The notes: generated from the sequence alone by a model not told the origin. DNA of 64,000 bases from Caballeronia udeis (GCF_001544555.2 NZ_FCOK02000013.1:1-64000), one strand, 5' to 3'. Positions 46,721-56,515 are shown, numbered from the stretch's first letter. Numbers and translations: made by a program.

Positions 46721-47437
46721 ATGAAACAGTCACCAGGATCCATGATCACCTACCAACGCCCTGACGGGAAGGACGTCCAGGGTTACCTCGCCAAACCGCA
46801 GAAACTGGAGGGCGCGCCTGCCATTGTCGTGATTCAGGAGTGGTGGGGCTTGAACGACCAGATTCGCGGCGTGGCGGACCGCTTCGCGCAGTCCGGTTAT
46901 CTGGTGCTGGTCCCCGATCTTTTTCGCGGAAAAACCACCGTCGAAGAGCAAGAGGCAAACCATCTGCTGGGCGAGCTGGACTTCGCCGATGCGGCCGGCC
47001 AGGACATCGCCGGCGCCGTGAAATACCTTAAGGCGCATTCGGAGCGGGTCGGCGTGACCGGCTATTGCATGGGCGGCGCACTCACGCTTCTGGCCCTGTG
47101 TCATGTCCCTGACATATCCGCCGGGACGGTGTGGTATGGCTTCCCGCCGCTCGAATACGTCGATGCGTCGAAGATCACGGCGCCCGTGCTCGGTCACTGG
47201 GCCACGCAGGATGAGTTCTTCCCGGCTGAAACGGTTGACGCACTGGAGAGCAAGCTGAGTGAGGCCAAGGTCGATGTGGAGTTTCATCGCTACCTTGCGC
47301 GTCATGCGTTCGCCAATGAGACAGCCGTTGGTCCGGGCCGTATTGCCAGGACCCAGTTCGACCCGGTCTGGTCGCAATTGGCGTGGGACCGGACGCTGAC
47401 CTTCTTCGGCCGCACGCTGTGGCCGCACGCCGGCTAG
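46721..47437 (+). CDS. Dienelactone hydrolase family protein
   Basis: A 238-residue alpha/beta hydrolase. The nucleophile is Cys in VTGYCMGGAL, the Asp lies in HWATQDEFFP and the His in RYLARHAFANE, giving the Cys-Asp-His triad of dienelactone hydrolases. It would open lactone or similar ester bonds; with no catechol pathway nearby, the real substrate is uncertain. The ATG at 46721 has a weak AAGGA; a second ATG 21 nt later is possible. Confidence 0.88.
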   Translation: MKQSPGSMITYQRPDGKDVQGYLAKPQKLEGAPAIVVIQEWWGLNDQIRGVADRFAQSGYLVLVPDLFRGKTTVEEQEANHLLGELDFADAAGQDIAGAVKYLKAHSERVGVTGYCMGGALTLLALCHVPDISAGTVWYGFPPLEYVDASKITAPVLGHWATQDEFFPAETVDALESKLSEAKVDVEFHRYLARHAFANETAVGPGRIARTQFDPVWSQLAWDRTLTFFGRTLWPHAG

Positions 47438-47659
47438 CGCCGCGGGGAGGGGCGTTCGACCAGCGGCGAAGCGGTGCGCCGCTGGGTCGGACTCTCGCGA
47501 GTGTGCTGCTTACAAGACCTCAAACACGCTGTACACCGGCCCATACGGGAACCAATGTCCCGCACCTACGGCGATGATCCGGTTCAGCCATTCATGCTTT
47601 CCGGCGACGCCAGTCCGTATGACGAATCTGAAGGCTGCGTGTTAATTAGATTGCCCAAG

Positions 47660-47980
47660 CTATTTAAGCGGCGAAAAGTCCGTGGGCCGCATGATCCGCG
47701 ACTCCATGCTGACGAAAATATCCAGCGCTTTAACCTTGCTGCCGAATGCCTGCCAGCGGCTGTCGGCGGCCATCCTGTCGCGGCGCTCAAGCCGGTCGTC
47801 CAGGCTCTTGTATGCCCAGATATGAACGATCTGACTGATGTCGCCAATCTCTGTCGTGAAGAACCCAACCAGTTCGCCCAGGAATTCCTGCTGAAGCGGC
47901 AGCCCCTCGCTTTTGTACAACGCAAGCCATTCAGCACCGCGCAACGGTTTGAAGGTATAGGTTCGGATTTCGTAAAGCAT
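47660..47980 (-). CDS. NIPSNAP family protein
   Basis: A 106-residue protein with a single NIPSNAP (dimeric alpha-beta barrel) domain: YEIRTYTFKPLRGAEWL at the start, IVHIWAYKSLDDRLERRDR in the middle. The family is often found beside oxidoreductases and may bind or act on small aromatic or aldehyde compounds; its role is not established. It follows the SDR gene by about 30 nt on the same strand, so the two are probably one transcript. Confidence 0.87.
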   Translation of the reverse strand: MLYEIRTYTFKPLRGAEWLALYKSEGLPLQQEFLGELVGFFTTEIGDISQIVHIWAYKSLDDRLERRDRMAADSRWQAFGSKVKALDIFVSMESRIMRPTDFSPLK

Positions 47981-48010
47981 GAGTTATCTCCCGGGTTTTT
48001 ATAACAAGGG

Positions 48011-48760
48011 TTAGGACGCGGTCCGTCCGCCATTGATCCTGAGCACTTCGCCGGTCATGAAGCTCGACTTGCCTGACGAAACAAACACAATGGCATCGGC
48101 GATTTCTTCGGGCGTCCCAGCGCGTTTAAGCGGGACGGCCGCGAGAAAGGCCGCCTTGCGTTCCGCATCCGCCAGCAGCCGATTCAGCATTGGCGTCTCC
48201 ACGGGGCCCGGGGCGACAGCATTGACCCGTACACCGAACGCTGCGGCCTCAAGCGCCGCAGATTTCGTGAGGCCCTCGACCGCGTGCTTGCTGGCCACGT
48301 AGAGGGACGCGCCGGCCGCGCCACGCGCGCCCATTGTCGACGATATGTTGACGATACTGCCGCTGCCTTGCGCATTCATCACGCGCAGTTCGTGTTTCAT
48401 GGACAGCAGCGTACCGAGCACATTGCTGTCGAAGACGGCTGCGTAGCGTTCGGGCGTCTGCTCCACCACGGGCACTGATTCGCCTTCAGCGCCAGCGGCG
48501 TTGACCGCCACATCAAGCCTTCCGAAGCGGGCTACCGCGCCGTCGACGAGATTGCGCACATCGTCTTCGAAACGGACATCCGCCTGAATGAACTCGGCTT
48601 CCACGCCAAGGGCGATCAGCTCGGCGGCGAGCGTCCGGCCTTCTGCAACGCGGCGGCCCGACACGACAATCCGCGCGTTCTCGCCGGCGAATGCAAAGGC
48701 GGCGGCGCGACCGATGCCGGTCAGCGCGCCCGTGATAAGTACAACAGGATGGTTCGTCAT
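48011..48760 (-). CDS. Short-chain dehydrogenase/reductase
   Basis: A 249-residue classical SDR. NAD(P) motif ITGALTGIGRAAAFAF (TGxxxGIG), NAAG in the central strand, catalytic Ser in NISSTMGARG and YVASKHAVEGL (YxxxK). The end RINGGRTAS is typical of this group. It probably reduces a ketone or oxidises an alcohol; no substrate can be named. It is upstream of the NIPSNAP gene. Confidence 0.9.
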   Translation of the reverse strand: MTNHPVVLITGALTGIGRAAAFAFAGENARIVVSGRRVAEGRTLAAELIALGVEAEFIQADVRFEDDVRNLVDGAVARFGRLDVAVNAAGAEGESVPVVEQTPERYAAVFDSNVLGTLLSMKHELRVMNAQGSGSIVNISSTMGARGAAGASLYVASKHAVEGLTKSAALEAAAFGVRVNAVAPGPVETPMLNRLLADAERKAAFLAAVPLKRAGTPEEIADAIVFVSSGKSSFMTGEVLRINGGRTAS

Positions 48761-48861
48761 TGAGTTGCTCTCCTTGATCGGGCAGCGCGAAAGAGGGTTC
48801 TGGTGATCGCACTGTCATTCATCTGGTGCCGGCGTCCGTGATCGGGCCCCGGCGCGGTTGC

Positions 48862-49851
48862 CTACACGGTCACCACGATCTTGCCGAACTGGCCGTTGGT
48901 TTCCAGATAGCGATGCACGTCGACCATTTCGTCGAACGTGAAGGTGCGATCGATCACCGGTTTGAGCGCGCCGCTCTCGAGCCCCTTGAGCACGAACTCC
49001 ACGACGGCCTTGCGACGTGTTGCGTCACCGCTCGTCAGCCAGATGTTGTGAGCCTTGACGGTGATCATCTTCGCGATCATGTCCAGCACGGGCAGGGGCG
49101 TCACACCCTCGCTGAGCGCGCCATAGATGTATGCAATGCCCTGGAACGACAGCGCGGAAATCAGCTTCGCGAAGGTCGGGCCGCCGACCGGATCGAACGC
49201 GACGCGCGCGCCCTGACCGCCTGTGATTCGCATGACTTCTTCGACCAGGTCGGTCTCGTCCGTGACGATCACGTGCGCCGCGCCCGCATCGAGCAACTGC
49301 TGCTTCTTGTCGGCCTTGCGTGTTGTTGCAATGGACGTCGCCCCGGCGTAGTTGGCAATCTGGATCGCTGCGAGTCCGACGCTGCTGGACGCTGCCGGGA
49401 TGATCACAAAATCGCCCTTGCTCACCTTCGCATCTTCGATAAGTGCGCCATACGCCGTCACGAACATCATCCAGATCGATGCAGCCTCGGCATACGAAAG
49501 CGATTCCGGGTGTTCAACGACCGCGTGGTCCGGCGCAATGATGACTTCACCGTACGTGTGGTACTGGTTCATCGAGAATGACGGAATCAGGTTGACCTTG
49601 TCGCCCGGCGCGAAGCGGGTAACGTCGCTGCCCACTGCGTCGACAATACCCGCTGCTTCGTATCCGAGCCCGGCCGGGAACTTGACCGGTTCAACGTAGG
49701 TGTCCACGCGCCACATCGCTTCGGCGCGATTGATGCCTATTGCCTTGACGGTGATGCGAACTTCGGCCGGACCGGGAGCGGGCACTTCTGTCTCGACAAA
49801 TTCGAGGACTTCAGGGCCGCCGGCCTTGGCAAACTTGATCGTGCGTGACAT
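48862..49851 (-). CDS. Zinc-free MDR reductase (quinone oxidoreductase type)
   Basis: A 329-residue medium-chain dehydrogenase/reductase. The nucleotide loop is IPAASSSVGLAAIQIANYAG, and LGYEAAGIVDAVGSDV opens the catalytic fold. Zinc-ligand cysteines are absent. Related enzymes reduce quinones or enones with NADPH. It lies 101 bp upstream of the SDR gene in the same direction, so a detoxification operon MDR-SDR-NIPSNAP is likely. Confidence 0.88.
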   Translation of the reverse strand: MSRTIKFAKAGGPEVLEFVETEVPAPGPAEVRITVKAIGINRAEAMWRVDTYVEPVKFPAGLGYEAAGIVDAVGSDVTRFAPGDKVNLIPSFSMNQYHTYGEVIIAPDHAVVEHPESLSYAEAASIWMMFVTAYGALIEDAKVSKGDFVIIPAASSSVGLAAIQIANYAGATSIATTRKADKKQQLLDAGAAHVIVTDETDLVEEVMRITGGQGARVAFDPVGGPTFAKLISALSFQGIAYIYGALSEGVTPLPVLDMIAKMITVKAHNIWLTSGDATRRKAVVEFVLKGLESGALKPVIDRTFTFDEMVDVHRYLETNGQFGKIVVTV

Positions 49852-50034
49852 GAGACTCTCCAGGGTAATTGGGTCCAGGCAGAGCGCCGAAGCGCCGTTC
49901 GGTTCACACGGCTTCTGCGACTTCTACAGTAGGCAGACTAGCGCGGAAATCCGAGCAATGCTTTTCTTCTCCGCCCCGGAATGCGGCGCGGACACAAGGC
50001 GTAAGCGACGGCCGGTCAGGACCCGCGCCAGGTT

Positions 50035-50682
50035 TTATGCGGTGGCGCTCGGCCGGGCAGAGACCTCGTCGTACCATCGGCGAAATGCGGTGTGTTCTGC
50101 CGGGATTGGCATCTTCAGCGCGTTGGCCGCGAAGTCGACCGTGACCAGCGTGGTGATGTCCGCTGCCGAGAATTCATCGCCGGCAACGAACCGGACCGTC
50201 TCGAGCCGTTCGTTGAAGTCGGAGAAAAAATCTACCACGCGTTGTTTGCTGCGTTCGACCAGTTCGGGAATCTGTTCATAAGCGTGCGGTCCGGACAAAG
50301 CGCGGCCTTTCAGTCCGGCAACCGCGTTGCGCACGCCTTCCATGACCGGCGCGAAGCCGTCGAGTTCTGCGCGGCGTTCCCACATGGTGACGAGCGCCTT
50401 CGACTCTGGCGTTGTCCCCAGCAATGGGGTCTGGCGGTACGCTTCTTCCAGATAACGCCAGATGGCGAGCACTTCCGCGATCATGGGTCCACCGGCCAGG
50501 ACGAGCGCCGGGACCTGGCTGCGTGGATTGATTGCACGGTAGGCATCGGAAAACTGCTCCTTCGTACCCAGGTCGACCGGCTTCGTCGGGATATCGATTC
50601 CCTTCTCTGCGATGAAGATGCGCACACGGCGTGCGTTCGGCGAGCCTTTCGACTCGTACAGTACGGGAGTGGAGAGTGTCAT
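50035..50682 (-). CDS. Glutathione S-transferase
   Basis: A 215-residue GST. The thioredoxin-like N-terminal domain (YESKGSPNARRVRIFIAEKG, NPRSQVPALVL) and the all-helical C-terminal domain are clear. Ser in GSPNARR is the likely glutathione-activating residue, as in beta/zeta-like classes. The ATG at 50682 follows AAAGGACA. It lies 79 bp after an SDR gene on the same strand. Confidence 0.9.
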   Translation of the reverse strand: MTLSTPVLYESKGSPNARRVRIFIAEKGIDIPTKPVDLGTKEQFSDAYRAINPRSQVPALVLAGGPMIAEVLAIWRYLEEAYRQTPLLGTTPESKALVTMWERRAELDGFAPVMEGVRNAVAGLKGRALSGPHAYEQIPELVERSKQRVVDFFSDFNERLETVRFVAGDEFSAADITTLVTVDFAANALKMPIPAEHTAFRRWYDEVSARPSATA

Positions 50683-50761
50683 TTGAATTGTCCTTTGATG
50701 TTTTTTAAATGTGGATACCTGATCAATCAGGTTTTTCACGCACTATGAAAAAAGGTTTGGT

Positions 50762-51508
50762 CTAGAGTTTCGAACCACCGTCCACACGCAGCGTTTCGCC
50801 GGTAATCCAGCGCGCCGCATCCGATGCCAGAAACGCGACTGCGCTGCCAATGTCGTCCGGTTGCGCGACCCGTTTCAGCGCTTGCATACCGAGCGTGGCT
50901 TCGCGTTCCGCGTCAGTCTTCATGAAGCCCGACATGTCGGTTTCAACTACACCGGGCGCTACCGCATTCACGCGAATACCACGCTCGCCGAGTGCCGAAG
51001 CGAAGTGTTTGACTAGTGTATCGACCGCGCCCTTCGTCGCCGCATATGCCGGGAGCGTACCCACTGCTGCATGTGCCGCGAGCGAGGAGAGCAGGACCAC
51101 GCTGCTGCCTTTGCACATCACCGGCAGCAACTGCTGCACGAGGAAATAGGGAGCGCGCACGTTCACGGCAAACAGGTTGTCGAAATCTTCTACCGTCGTT
51201 TCTTCGATGCTTGCTGCTTTTGAAACGCCGGCATTCGCCACCAGAATATCCAGACGATGGCCAATGACCGCACGTACGCGTTTCGCGAGAGCGTGCGGGC
51301 CGTCCGCGTCGCGAAGATCGGCCGCCACTTTCTGGGCATTGCCGCCGGCCGCGCGAATTTCCGCAACCACCGCGTCGGCGGCCTTCTCTCCGCTGCTGTA
51401 GTGGACCAGCACTTGCGCGCCCTGGCTTGCCAGCGCAAGCGCACTTGCCCGGCCGATGCCGCGTGAAGCGCCTGTCACGAGCGCGGTTTTTCCGGCGAGG
51501 TTGGTCAT
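50762..51508 (-). CDS. Short-chain dehydrogenase/reductase
   Basis: A 248-residue classical SDR (FabG-like) with VTGASRGIGRASALAL, NAGVSKA, SSLAAHAAVG and YAATKGAVDTL (YxxxK). C-terminus ETLRVDGGSKL is standard. It is probably co-transcribed with the GST and divergent from a LysR regulator 233 bp away, which may control it. Substrate unknown. Confidence 0.9.
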   Translation of the reverse strand: MTNLAGKTALVTGASRGIGRASALALASQGAQVLVHYSSGEKAADAVVAEIRAAGGNAQKVAADLRDADGPHALAKRVRAVIGHRLDILVANAGVSKAASIEETTVEDFDNLFAVNVRAPYFLVQQLLPVMCKGSSVVLLSSLAAHAAVGTLPAYAATKGAVDTLVKHFASALGERGIRVNAVAPGVVETDMSGFMKTDAEREATLGMQALKRVAQPDDIGSAVAFLASDAARWITGETLRVDGGSKL

Positions 51509-51741
51509 GATCAGGCTCCTGTCAGTTGGATGAAAACAATCAGGTAATTCATTGCTTCGTGCCTAACCGCGGTTTTCTGCGATATAGATGAAAGATATGG
51601 AGCGAGGCGCTTGCAATTGCCGCTTCGTCTCCGTCTGGTACGTAATCTAGTGGGCTCTTGCGGAAAGTAAAAAGACTTTGTAGGCTGGCGGGCATGCCTG
51701 CGAGGCATGACTGCCAGGTATGACTCAAGTGAAGGAAGCGT

Positions 51742-52632
51742 ATGGAGCTTCGACATCTGCGGTATTTCATCGCTGTCGCCGAGACCGGTAGCCTTACCGT
51801 TGCGGCCGAGCGCCGCCTGTACACATCACAACCTTCGCTTAGCCGGCAGATCCGTGATCTGGAAGAGGAGGTTGGAGCGGAACTGTTCAACCGTGGTTCG
51901 CGTGGAGTCGAGTTGACGGCGGCCGGCAAGGCTTTTCTTGACCATGCGCGCTTAGCGCTGACCCAGGTCGACGCCGGTATCGAGGCGGCGCGGCGTGCCG
52001 CGCAACCAGCAAAACAGGTCTTTGCGCTCGGTTTCCTGACCGGTCAGGAAATGACCTGGCTGCCGCGCGCCATGCAGGTGCTGCGCGATGAACTGCCGAA
52101 CATCGACGTGACGGTATCGAGCGACTATTCGCCGGATCTTGCCGATGCGCTCGCACGCGGCAAGCTCGATCTCGCGTTCCTGCGCGCCGAACCGGGGTTC
52201 GATCTGGACTATCGTGTGGTCAGCCGCGAAAAGCTGATTGCGCTGATGCCTAGTGATCATCCGCTCACCGGGCGAACGACGATCCGCCCCGGGGACTTCG
52301 TGGGCGAGCCCTTCATCATGGCGTCGAACAAGGCGAAGGTGCTACATGAAGTGATCGACCGGTATCTACTGCAGAGCGGGGTAAATATCACGCCCGAACA
52401 GGGCGTCGACAATCTGGCGATGGCCATGTCGCTTGTATCGTCCACGCGTGGGCTGGCGCTGATGCCGGAGTATGCGAACAACCTGCTGCCCTGGTCCGTA
52501 GTTAGCCGGCCGCTTGAGGGCGAGGCGCCGACGATCGACCTTGTGATCGGCTACAGCAGGTCCAACACCTCGGCCATCCTGAAGTTATTTCTCTCAAGAG
52601 CGGACGAGCTGGTGATGCCCGCGGCGGCTTGA
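51742..52632 (+). CDS. LysR family regulator
   Basis: A 296-residue LysR protein (MELRHLRYFIAVAETGSLTV, SQPSLSRQIRDLEEEVGAEL, RGSRGVELTAAGKAFL; effector domain from about 90). It resembles HcaR/AlsR-type members, which respond to aromatic or organic acids. GAAGGAAG precedes the ATG. It is divergent from the SDR-GST pair and converges on a cytochrome P450 gene. Confidence 0.9.
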   Translation: MELRHLRYFIAVAETGSLTVAAERRLYTSQPSLSRQIRDLEEEVGAELFNRGSRGVELTAAGKAFLDHARLALTQVDAGIEAARRAAQPAKQVFALGFLTGQEMTWLPRAMQVLRDELPNIDVTVSSDYSPDLADALARGKLDLAFLRAEPGFDLDYRVVSREKLIALMPSDHPLTGRTTIRPGDFVGEPFIMASNKAKVLHEVIDRYLLQSGVNITPEQGVDNLAMAMSLVSSTRGLALMPEYANNLLPWSVVSRPLEGEAPTIDLVIGYSRSNTSAILKLFLSRADELVMPAAA

Positions 52633-52693
52633 TCCCGGTGTGCCTGGCCACGGTCTTGATTGACAATCCGTCGATCCTTGCGTTCGATCGGGC

Positions 52694-53902
52694 CTAACCG
52701 AGCGCCATTAACGATTCCACTCCGCGCAGGGTATTGCGTTGCCGCCACTGCAGCGCGTCGAGATTCGTGATGCGCAGATCCGGCAGCCGCGAGAAGAGGG
52801 CACCTAGCCCTGTTTCGAGTTCCAGCGTCGCGAGCCGCGCACCCAGGCAGTGGTGAATGCCGGCGCCGAATGAAAGCAACCGGCCCAGCGCGGGACGCCC
52901 GATATCCAGTTCATCCGGCCTCTCGAACTGGTCCGGATCGCGATTCGCGGAACCGGCCATCATGAACACTATTGTGCCGCGCGCGATCGGGTGGCCCGCC
53001 GCCTCCAGGTCTTCAAACGCCGTACGCACGATCACTTGGACCGAGCTGTCGAATCGAAGACACTCTCCAACCGCCTTGGGCAGGAGCGATGTATCGCCCT
53101 TGAGCAACGCAAGCTGCTCAGGATGACGGTGCAACGCTATCAGTGCATTACCCAGCATGTTCGACGTCGTCTCATGCCCGGCCACGAACAGCAGAAGCAC
53201 GTTCGAGATGATCTCGTCATTGGTGAGCGACTCGCCGGCTTCCTCGGCACGAAGCAGCGCGGACACGAGATCGTTGCCTGGTTTCGTACGCCGCTCTTCG
53301 ACCACCCCCGCGAAATAGCGTTCCAATGCGAGCGTTGCTTCGTTCGCCGCAGCAAGGTGCGCGGCGTCCATGGGCGCTGTTTCCAGCGCGTTGCCGAAGT
53401 GACTCGCCGCCGCGCCGAACTTGACGCCATCTTCAACAGGCACGTCGAGTAGCCGGCAGATGACGTTCACCGGCAAGGGCAACGCGTAGTCGCTGACCAG
53501 GTCGAAATTCGCGCCGGGTTCGAGCGCGTCGATCAGGTGATCCGCCGTGCTTTGCACTACGTCGCGAAGCAGGTCGATCTGGCGCGCGTTAAAAGCCGCC
53601 ATGAGGAGACTGCGCAGGCGCGTGTGCACAGGGGGGTTCGTCATGAGGAACATGCGGCTAAGCGCCTGGAACACCGGCTGCCCGGGTCCGCTTTCACCGT
53701 ATCGCGCGACCACGCTGGGCATATAGGTCTTCCCTATGCGTCGATCGCGCAGCAGCGCGTCCACCACCGCATAGCGACCGGTTATCACGACGTTGGGCGC
53801 CAGCGGAACCAGTGCGCCCTCGGAGCGAAGCCGTTCATAGACGGGGTAGGGGTTTTCAAAGAAAGCAGGGGATGACAGGTCGCTGAATTTCATGGGAGGC
53901 AT
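52694..53902 (-). CDS. Cytochrome P450
   Basis: A 402-residue soluble bacterial P450. The heme-binding loop is FGAGIHHCLGARLA (Cys ligand), the I-helix oxygen motif is AGHETTSNMLG, and the ExxR motif falls in the expected place (GECLRFDSSVQ region). No ferredoxin or reductase gene is adjacent, so redox partners come from elsewhere. The first ATG lacks a ribosome site; another ATG nine bases in is as likely. Substrate unknown. Confidence 0.93.
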   Translation of the reverse strand: MPPMKFSDLSSPAFFENPYPVYERLRSEGALVPLAPNVVITGRYAVVDALLRDRRIGKTYMPSVVARYGESGPGQPVFQALSRMFLMTNPPVHTRLRSLLMAAFNARQIDLLRDVVQSTADHLIDALEPGANFDLVSDYALPLPVNVICRLLDVPVEDGVKFGAAASHFGNALETAPMDAAHLAAANEATLALERYFAGVVEERRTKPGNDLVSALLRAEEAGESLTNDEIISNVLLLFVAGHETTSNMLGNALIALHRHPEQLALLKGDTSLLPKAVGECLRFDSSVQVIVRTAFEDLEAAGHPIARGTIVFMMAGSANRDPDQFERPDELDIGRPALGRLLSFGAGIHHCLGARLATLELETGLGALFSRLPDLRITNLDALQWRQRNTLRGVESLMALG

Positions 53903-54165
53903 GGGTAAGTGGGGAAACCGCGAACGGAGGCCAGGCGTGCGCCTTACGCACGGTGAACACGTACCCGGGCCGGTTTATTCCATTGAGTCCTTTCGTTGCT
54001 GCGAGCGTTGTTGAAAAATGGAAAGGCGGATGGATAGAATGTTGAACATAGGTGTAAGTAGTAGCGTAAGCCTACGACCCTAACCCTACGAAATTCCGCA
54101 TGCTGGCCGGACCGCGGCCAAGCCATGCAACTCAACCTTTAACAATAGTTCTTTGCAGGATGATG

Positions 54166-54588
54166 ATGGGCGCGCAGATTCGAGAAATGGTGTTGGCCGA
54201 CTATGAGGCCGTGGTGGCACTCTGGAAGAGTACGCCGGGTGTCGACATCCGCCCCGTTACCGACAGCCGCGACGGGATTGAACGCTTACTTGCCAGAAAC
54301 CCTGGTCTGAGCGTCGTCGCAGTCAATAACGGCGAGCTTGTGGGCTGCGCCCTGGCCAGTCACGATGGCCGCCGTGGATTCCTCCAGCATGTCGTGGTTG
54401 CTCAGGATTTGCGGGGGCAGGGTCTCGCCCGGGCGATGATCGGAAGGTGTCTCGAGCGCCTTCGGGAGCACCATCTGGGAATGGTGCACCTGGATGTTGT
54501 TGTTGATAACGAAACCGCCATGGCTTTTTGGCAGAAGGCGGGCTGGCATCGCGTCGACACGCTGACCCGGCTGTCGCTTGCGCTTTAG
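54166..54588 (+). CDS. GNAT family N-acetyltransferase
   Basis: A 140-residue single-domain acetyltransferase. The acetyl-CoA loop is DLRGQGLARAMIGRC, preceded by the strand FLQHVVVAQ, and NETAMAFWQKAGWHRV is the C-terminal motif B. Three ATGs lie in a row; the third (54166) has AGGA at the right distance. The acceptor is unknown. The 263 bp upstream hold no gene I can see. Confidence 0.87.
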   Translation: MGAQIREMVLADYEAVVALWKSTPGVDIRPVTDSRDGIERLLARNPGLSVVAVNNGELVGCALASHDGRRGFLQHVVVAQDLRGQGLARAMIGRCLERLREHHLGMVHLDVVVDNETAMAFWQKAGWHRVDTLTRLSLAL

Positions 54589-54642
54589 GCATCGGCTAGC
54601 CTGGCCTTATTGACACTGAATAAAGCGCCGCGACAAACTCGC

Positions 54643-55008
54643 CTACCGGGTCTCCAGGGGATCAAGCCGGTCGCGGCGCAAGAAAAGAATGACCGGCACG
54701 AGGGTTAGAACTGCCAGCACCAGCGGTCCGATTGTCTTGCCCGCATCATGCGACACCCATCCGACGATCGCGTCACACGCCTGTATCAACGCCAATAACA
54801 AACCCAGCACCACGATACCGTTATGCGAGCGCCTGGCTGTCGCGGCCAGCGCCGCAAAGGCGAGCGGCACGCTACGCGCAACGGCGTACATGGCGGCGGC
54901 CTCCATTGGCTGCTGGCTCATCAGTATTGCCAGCGAAAAGGCTACGCTGGTCAGCGCGTTCAGGCAGGTGATCGACGCGCAAAGGTAGAAGAGGGTTTTC
55001 GTTCTCAT
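54643..55008 (-). CDS. Small four-helix membrane protein
   Basis: A 121-residue protein with four predicted membrane helices (about 7-27, 38-57, 64-84, 92-110) and a charged end (RRDRLDPLETR). I do not recognise a named family. It is divergent from a MarR regulator, and almost all of the 48-bp gap between them is an inverted-repeat region, so it is probably the regulated partner, perhaps an efflux helper or stress-sensing membrane protein. Confidence 0.7.
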   Translation of the reverse strand: MRTKTLFYLCASITCLNALTSVAFSLAILMSQQPMEAAAMYAVARSVPLAFAALAATARRSHNGIVVLGLLLALIQACDAIVGWVSHDAGKTIGPLVLAVLTLVPVILFLRRDRLDPLETR

Positions 55009-55010
55009 TG

Positions 55011-55053
55011 GGAATAGTTCACATAGTGAATGATATGTTCAATGTACTATTCC
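55011..55053. promoter_or_regulatory. Probable MarR operator region
   Basis: GGAATAGT (55011-55018) is matched by ACTATTCC (55046-55053), and inside lies the palindrome TTCACATAGTGAA (55018-55030). The structure fills the 48 bp between the divergent starts, so one regulator could repress both genes. Confidence 0.55.
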
Positions 55054-55056
55054 TTC

Positions 55057-55494
55057 ATGAAACAAGCAAGTCACCTGACCAATACCGCCGGTTACATGCT
55101 CAGCAAGCTTGGGCAGGCCGTGACTGAGGAGTTTGCCGAGCGATTGCGCAAGCTTGGGCTGCGGCCAAGGCATTGCGGTCTGCTGGCGGCTATTCGCAGC
55201 ATGCCGATGACCTCCCAGCTCGCGCTTGGCCGGGCATTGAACGTGGTGCCGAGCGCGATCGTGCCGATGATCGACGACCTGGAGGCGCTCGATGCGATCA
55301 TCCGCGTGCCGGATGAGGCAGACCGTCGCCGCTACGCGATCCAGCTCACGCCGAAGGGCGCGGCATTGCTGCAACAGGCGACCGCGATCGCGCTGAAACT
55401 CGACGACGTTATGCTGGATTCCCTGGAAAAGGACGAGCGGGATACGCTTCGCCGACTTCTGGAAAAGTTGTCCGTGCGCCCACCGGGGAGGTGA
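55057..55494 (+). CDS. MarR family regulator
   Basis: A 145-residue winged-helix repressor. Recognition region SQLALGRALNVVPSAIVPMI, wing with the family DEADRRRYAIQLTPKG (D-xx-DRR). I start at the ATG at 55057 (MKQASHLTNTAGYML); an upstream ATG at 55030 lies inside the operator. It probably represses itself and the divergent membrane-protein gene, and releases DNA on binding a phenolic or similar ligand. Confidence 0.87.
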   Translation: MKQASHLTNTAGYMLSKLGQAVTEEFAERLRKLGLRPRHCGLLAAIRSMPMTSQLALGRALNVVPSAIVPMIDDLEALDAIIRVPDEADRRRYAIQLTPKGAALLQQATAIALKLDDVMLDSLEKDERDTLRRLLEKLSVRPPGR

Positions 55495-55666
55495 GCGCGG
55501 GCGAAAAGCACGGCAACCTGTGCACGCCTCGTCCGCATCGCTCAATTGTTCGTTTCTGGTAAACCCCAGCTTCAATCCGGCTGATGGCGGTTATCAAGCG
55601 GTTTAGCGTGTTTTCGCTTGTGTTTCCACTTCAACTCGCCGTGCAACTTGCGATAGTCTTTTGGAC

Positions 55667-56515
55667 ATGAAGACAACTCCGGATCACTGCTGTCGGGTTT
55701 TCGGTTCGCCCTGGGCGGATGTCTATTGCACGGACATTGAGAGTGCTCGCCATTACGGCAAACACTGGCACGCAACCTTCGGTCTCGGGTTGCTGGAAAG
55801 CGGCGCGCAAAGCTCCGCTAGCGGACTGGGGCAGGTCGAGGCTTACGCGGGCAACCTGATTACGACCAACCCAGGTGAAGTGCATGACGGCCGCCCGTTA
55901 GGCGGCGCGTCGCGTCGCTGGCGCATGGTGTACCTGGAGCCTCGCGTAATAGCTTCCATGCAGGGCGACCCTCAGTCTTGCGCGGCCCCGGATGTAGCGC
56001 TTACCCGCCCTGTCATAGAAGACGAGAGGCTTCGTGCTGCGCTGCAGGAATTGTTTCGTCGCGTCGAATGCAGTAGCCCCGGACAGCAGCCGACGCGCAC
56101 CCATATTCTTGCCTGTGAAGAATCCCTGGTCCAGACCTGTGCGCTTCTATTGAATGTCCATTCCACCACGCCAACCGCCCGCGAGATTGGGGGCGATATA
56201 AGGCGAGTTCGCGAGCGGCTTGGCGATGACCTGCTTGATCCGCCAACGCTCACCGAACTGGCCGTCATGTCCGGCCTGAGTAAATACCAGGTGCTGCGCC
56301 GCTTCGAAAAGACTTATGGCGTGCCGCCGCATGCGTGGTTGTTGCAACAACGCGCCGAGCACGCGCGAGGTTTGATTCGCAAGGGGCTCAGCCTCGCGCA
56401 AGCGGCCGCGTCTTGCGGTTTCGCGGATCAGAGCCACATGACGCGGCTTTTTATCCGTTACTTTGGATTCACGCCCGGTGCGTGGCAGAAAGCTACCGCG
56501 CGTGCGCTGCAATAA
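55667..56515 (+). CDS. AraC family regulator
   Basis: A 282-residue regulator with an N-terminal cupin-like ligand domain (HYGKHWHATFGLGLLESG, NPGEVHDGRPLGG) and a C-terminal double helix-turn-helix (TLTELAVMSGLSKYQVLRRF, AQAAASCGFADQSHMTRLF, RYFGFTPGAW). The group controls amino-acid exporters and metabolic genes. The ATG at 55667 is two codons after a TTG. The methyltransferase gene 65 bp downstream may be in the same transcript or be the target. Confidence 0.88.
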   Translation: MKTTPDHCCRVFGSPWADVYCTDIESARHYGKHWHATFGLGLLESGAQSSASGLGQVEAYAGNLITTNPGEVHDGRPLGGASRRWRMVYLEPRVIASMQGDPQSCAAPDVALTRPVIEDERLRAALQELFRRVECSSPGQQPTRTHILACEESLVQTCALLLNVHSTTPTAREIGGDIRRVRERLGDDLLDPPTLTELAVMSGLSKYQVLRRFEKTYGVPPHAWLLQQRAEHARGLIRKGLSLAQAAASCGFADQSHMTRLFIRYFGFTPGAWQKATARALQ

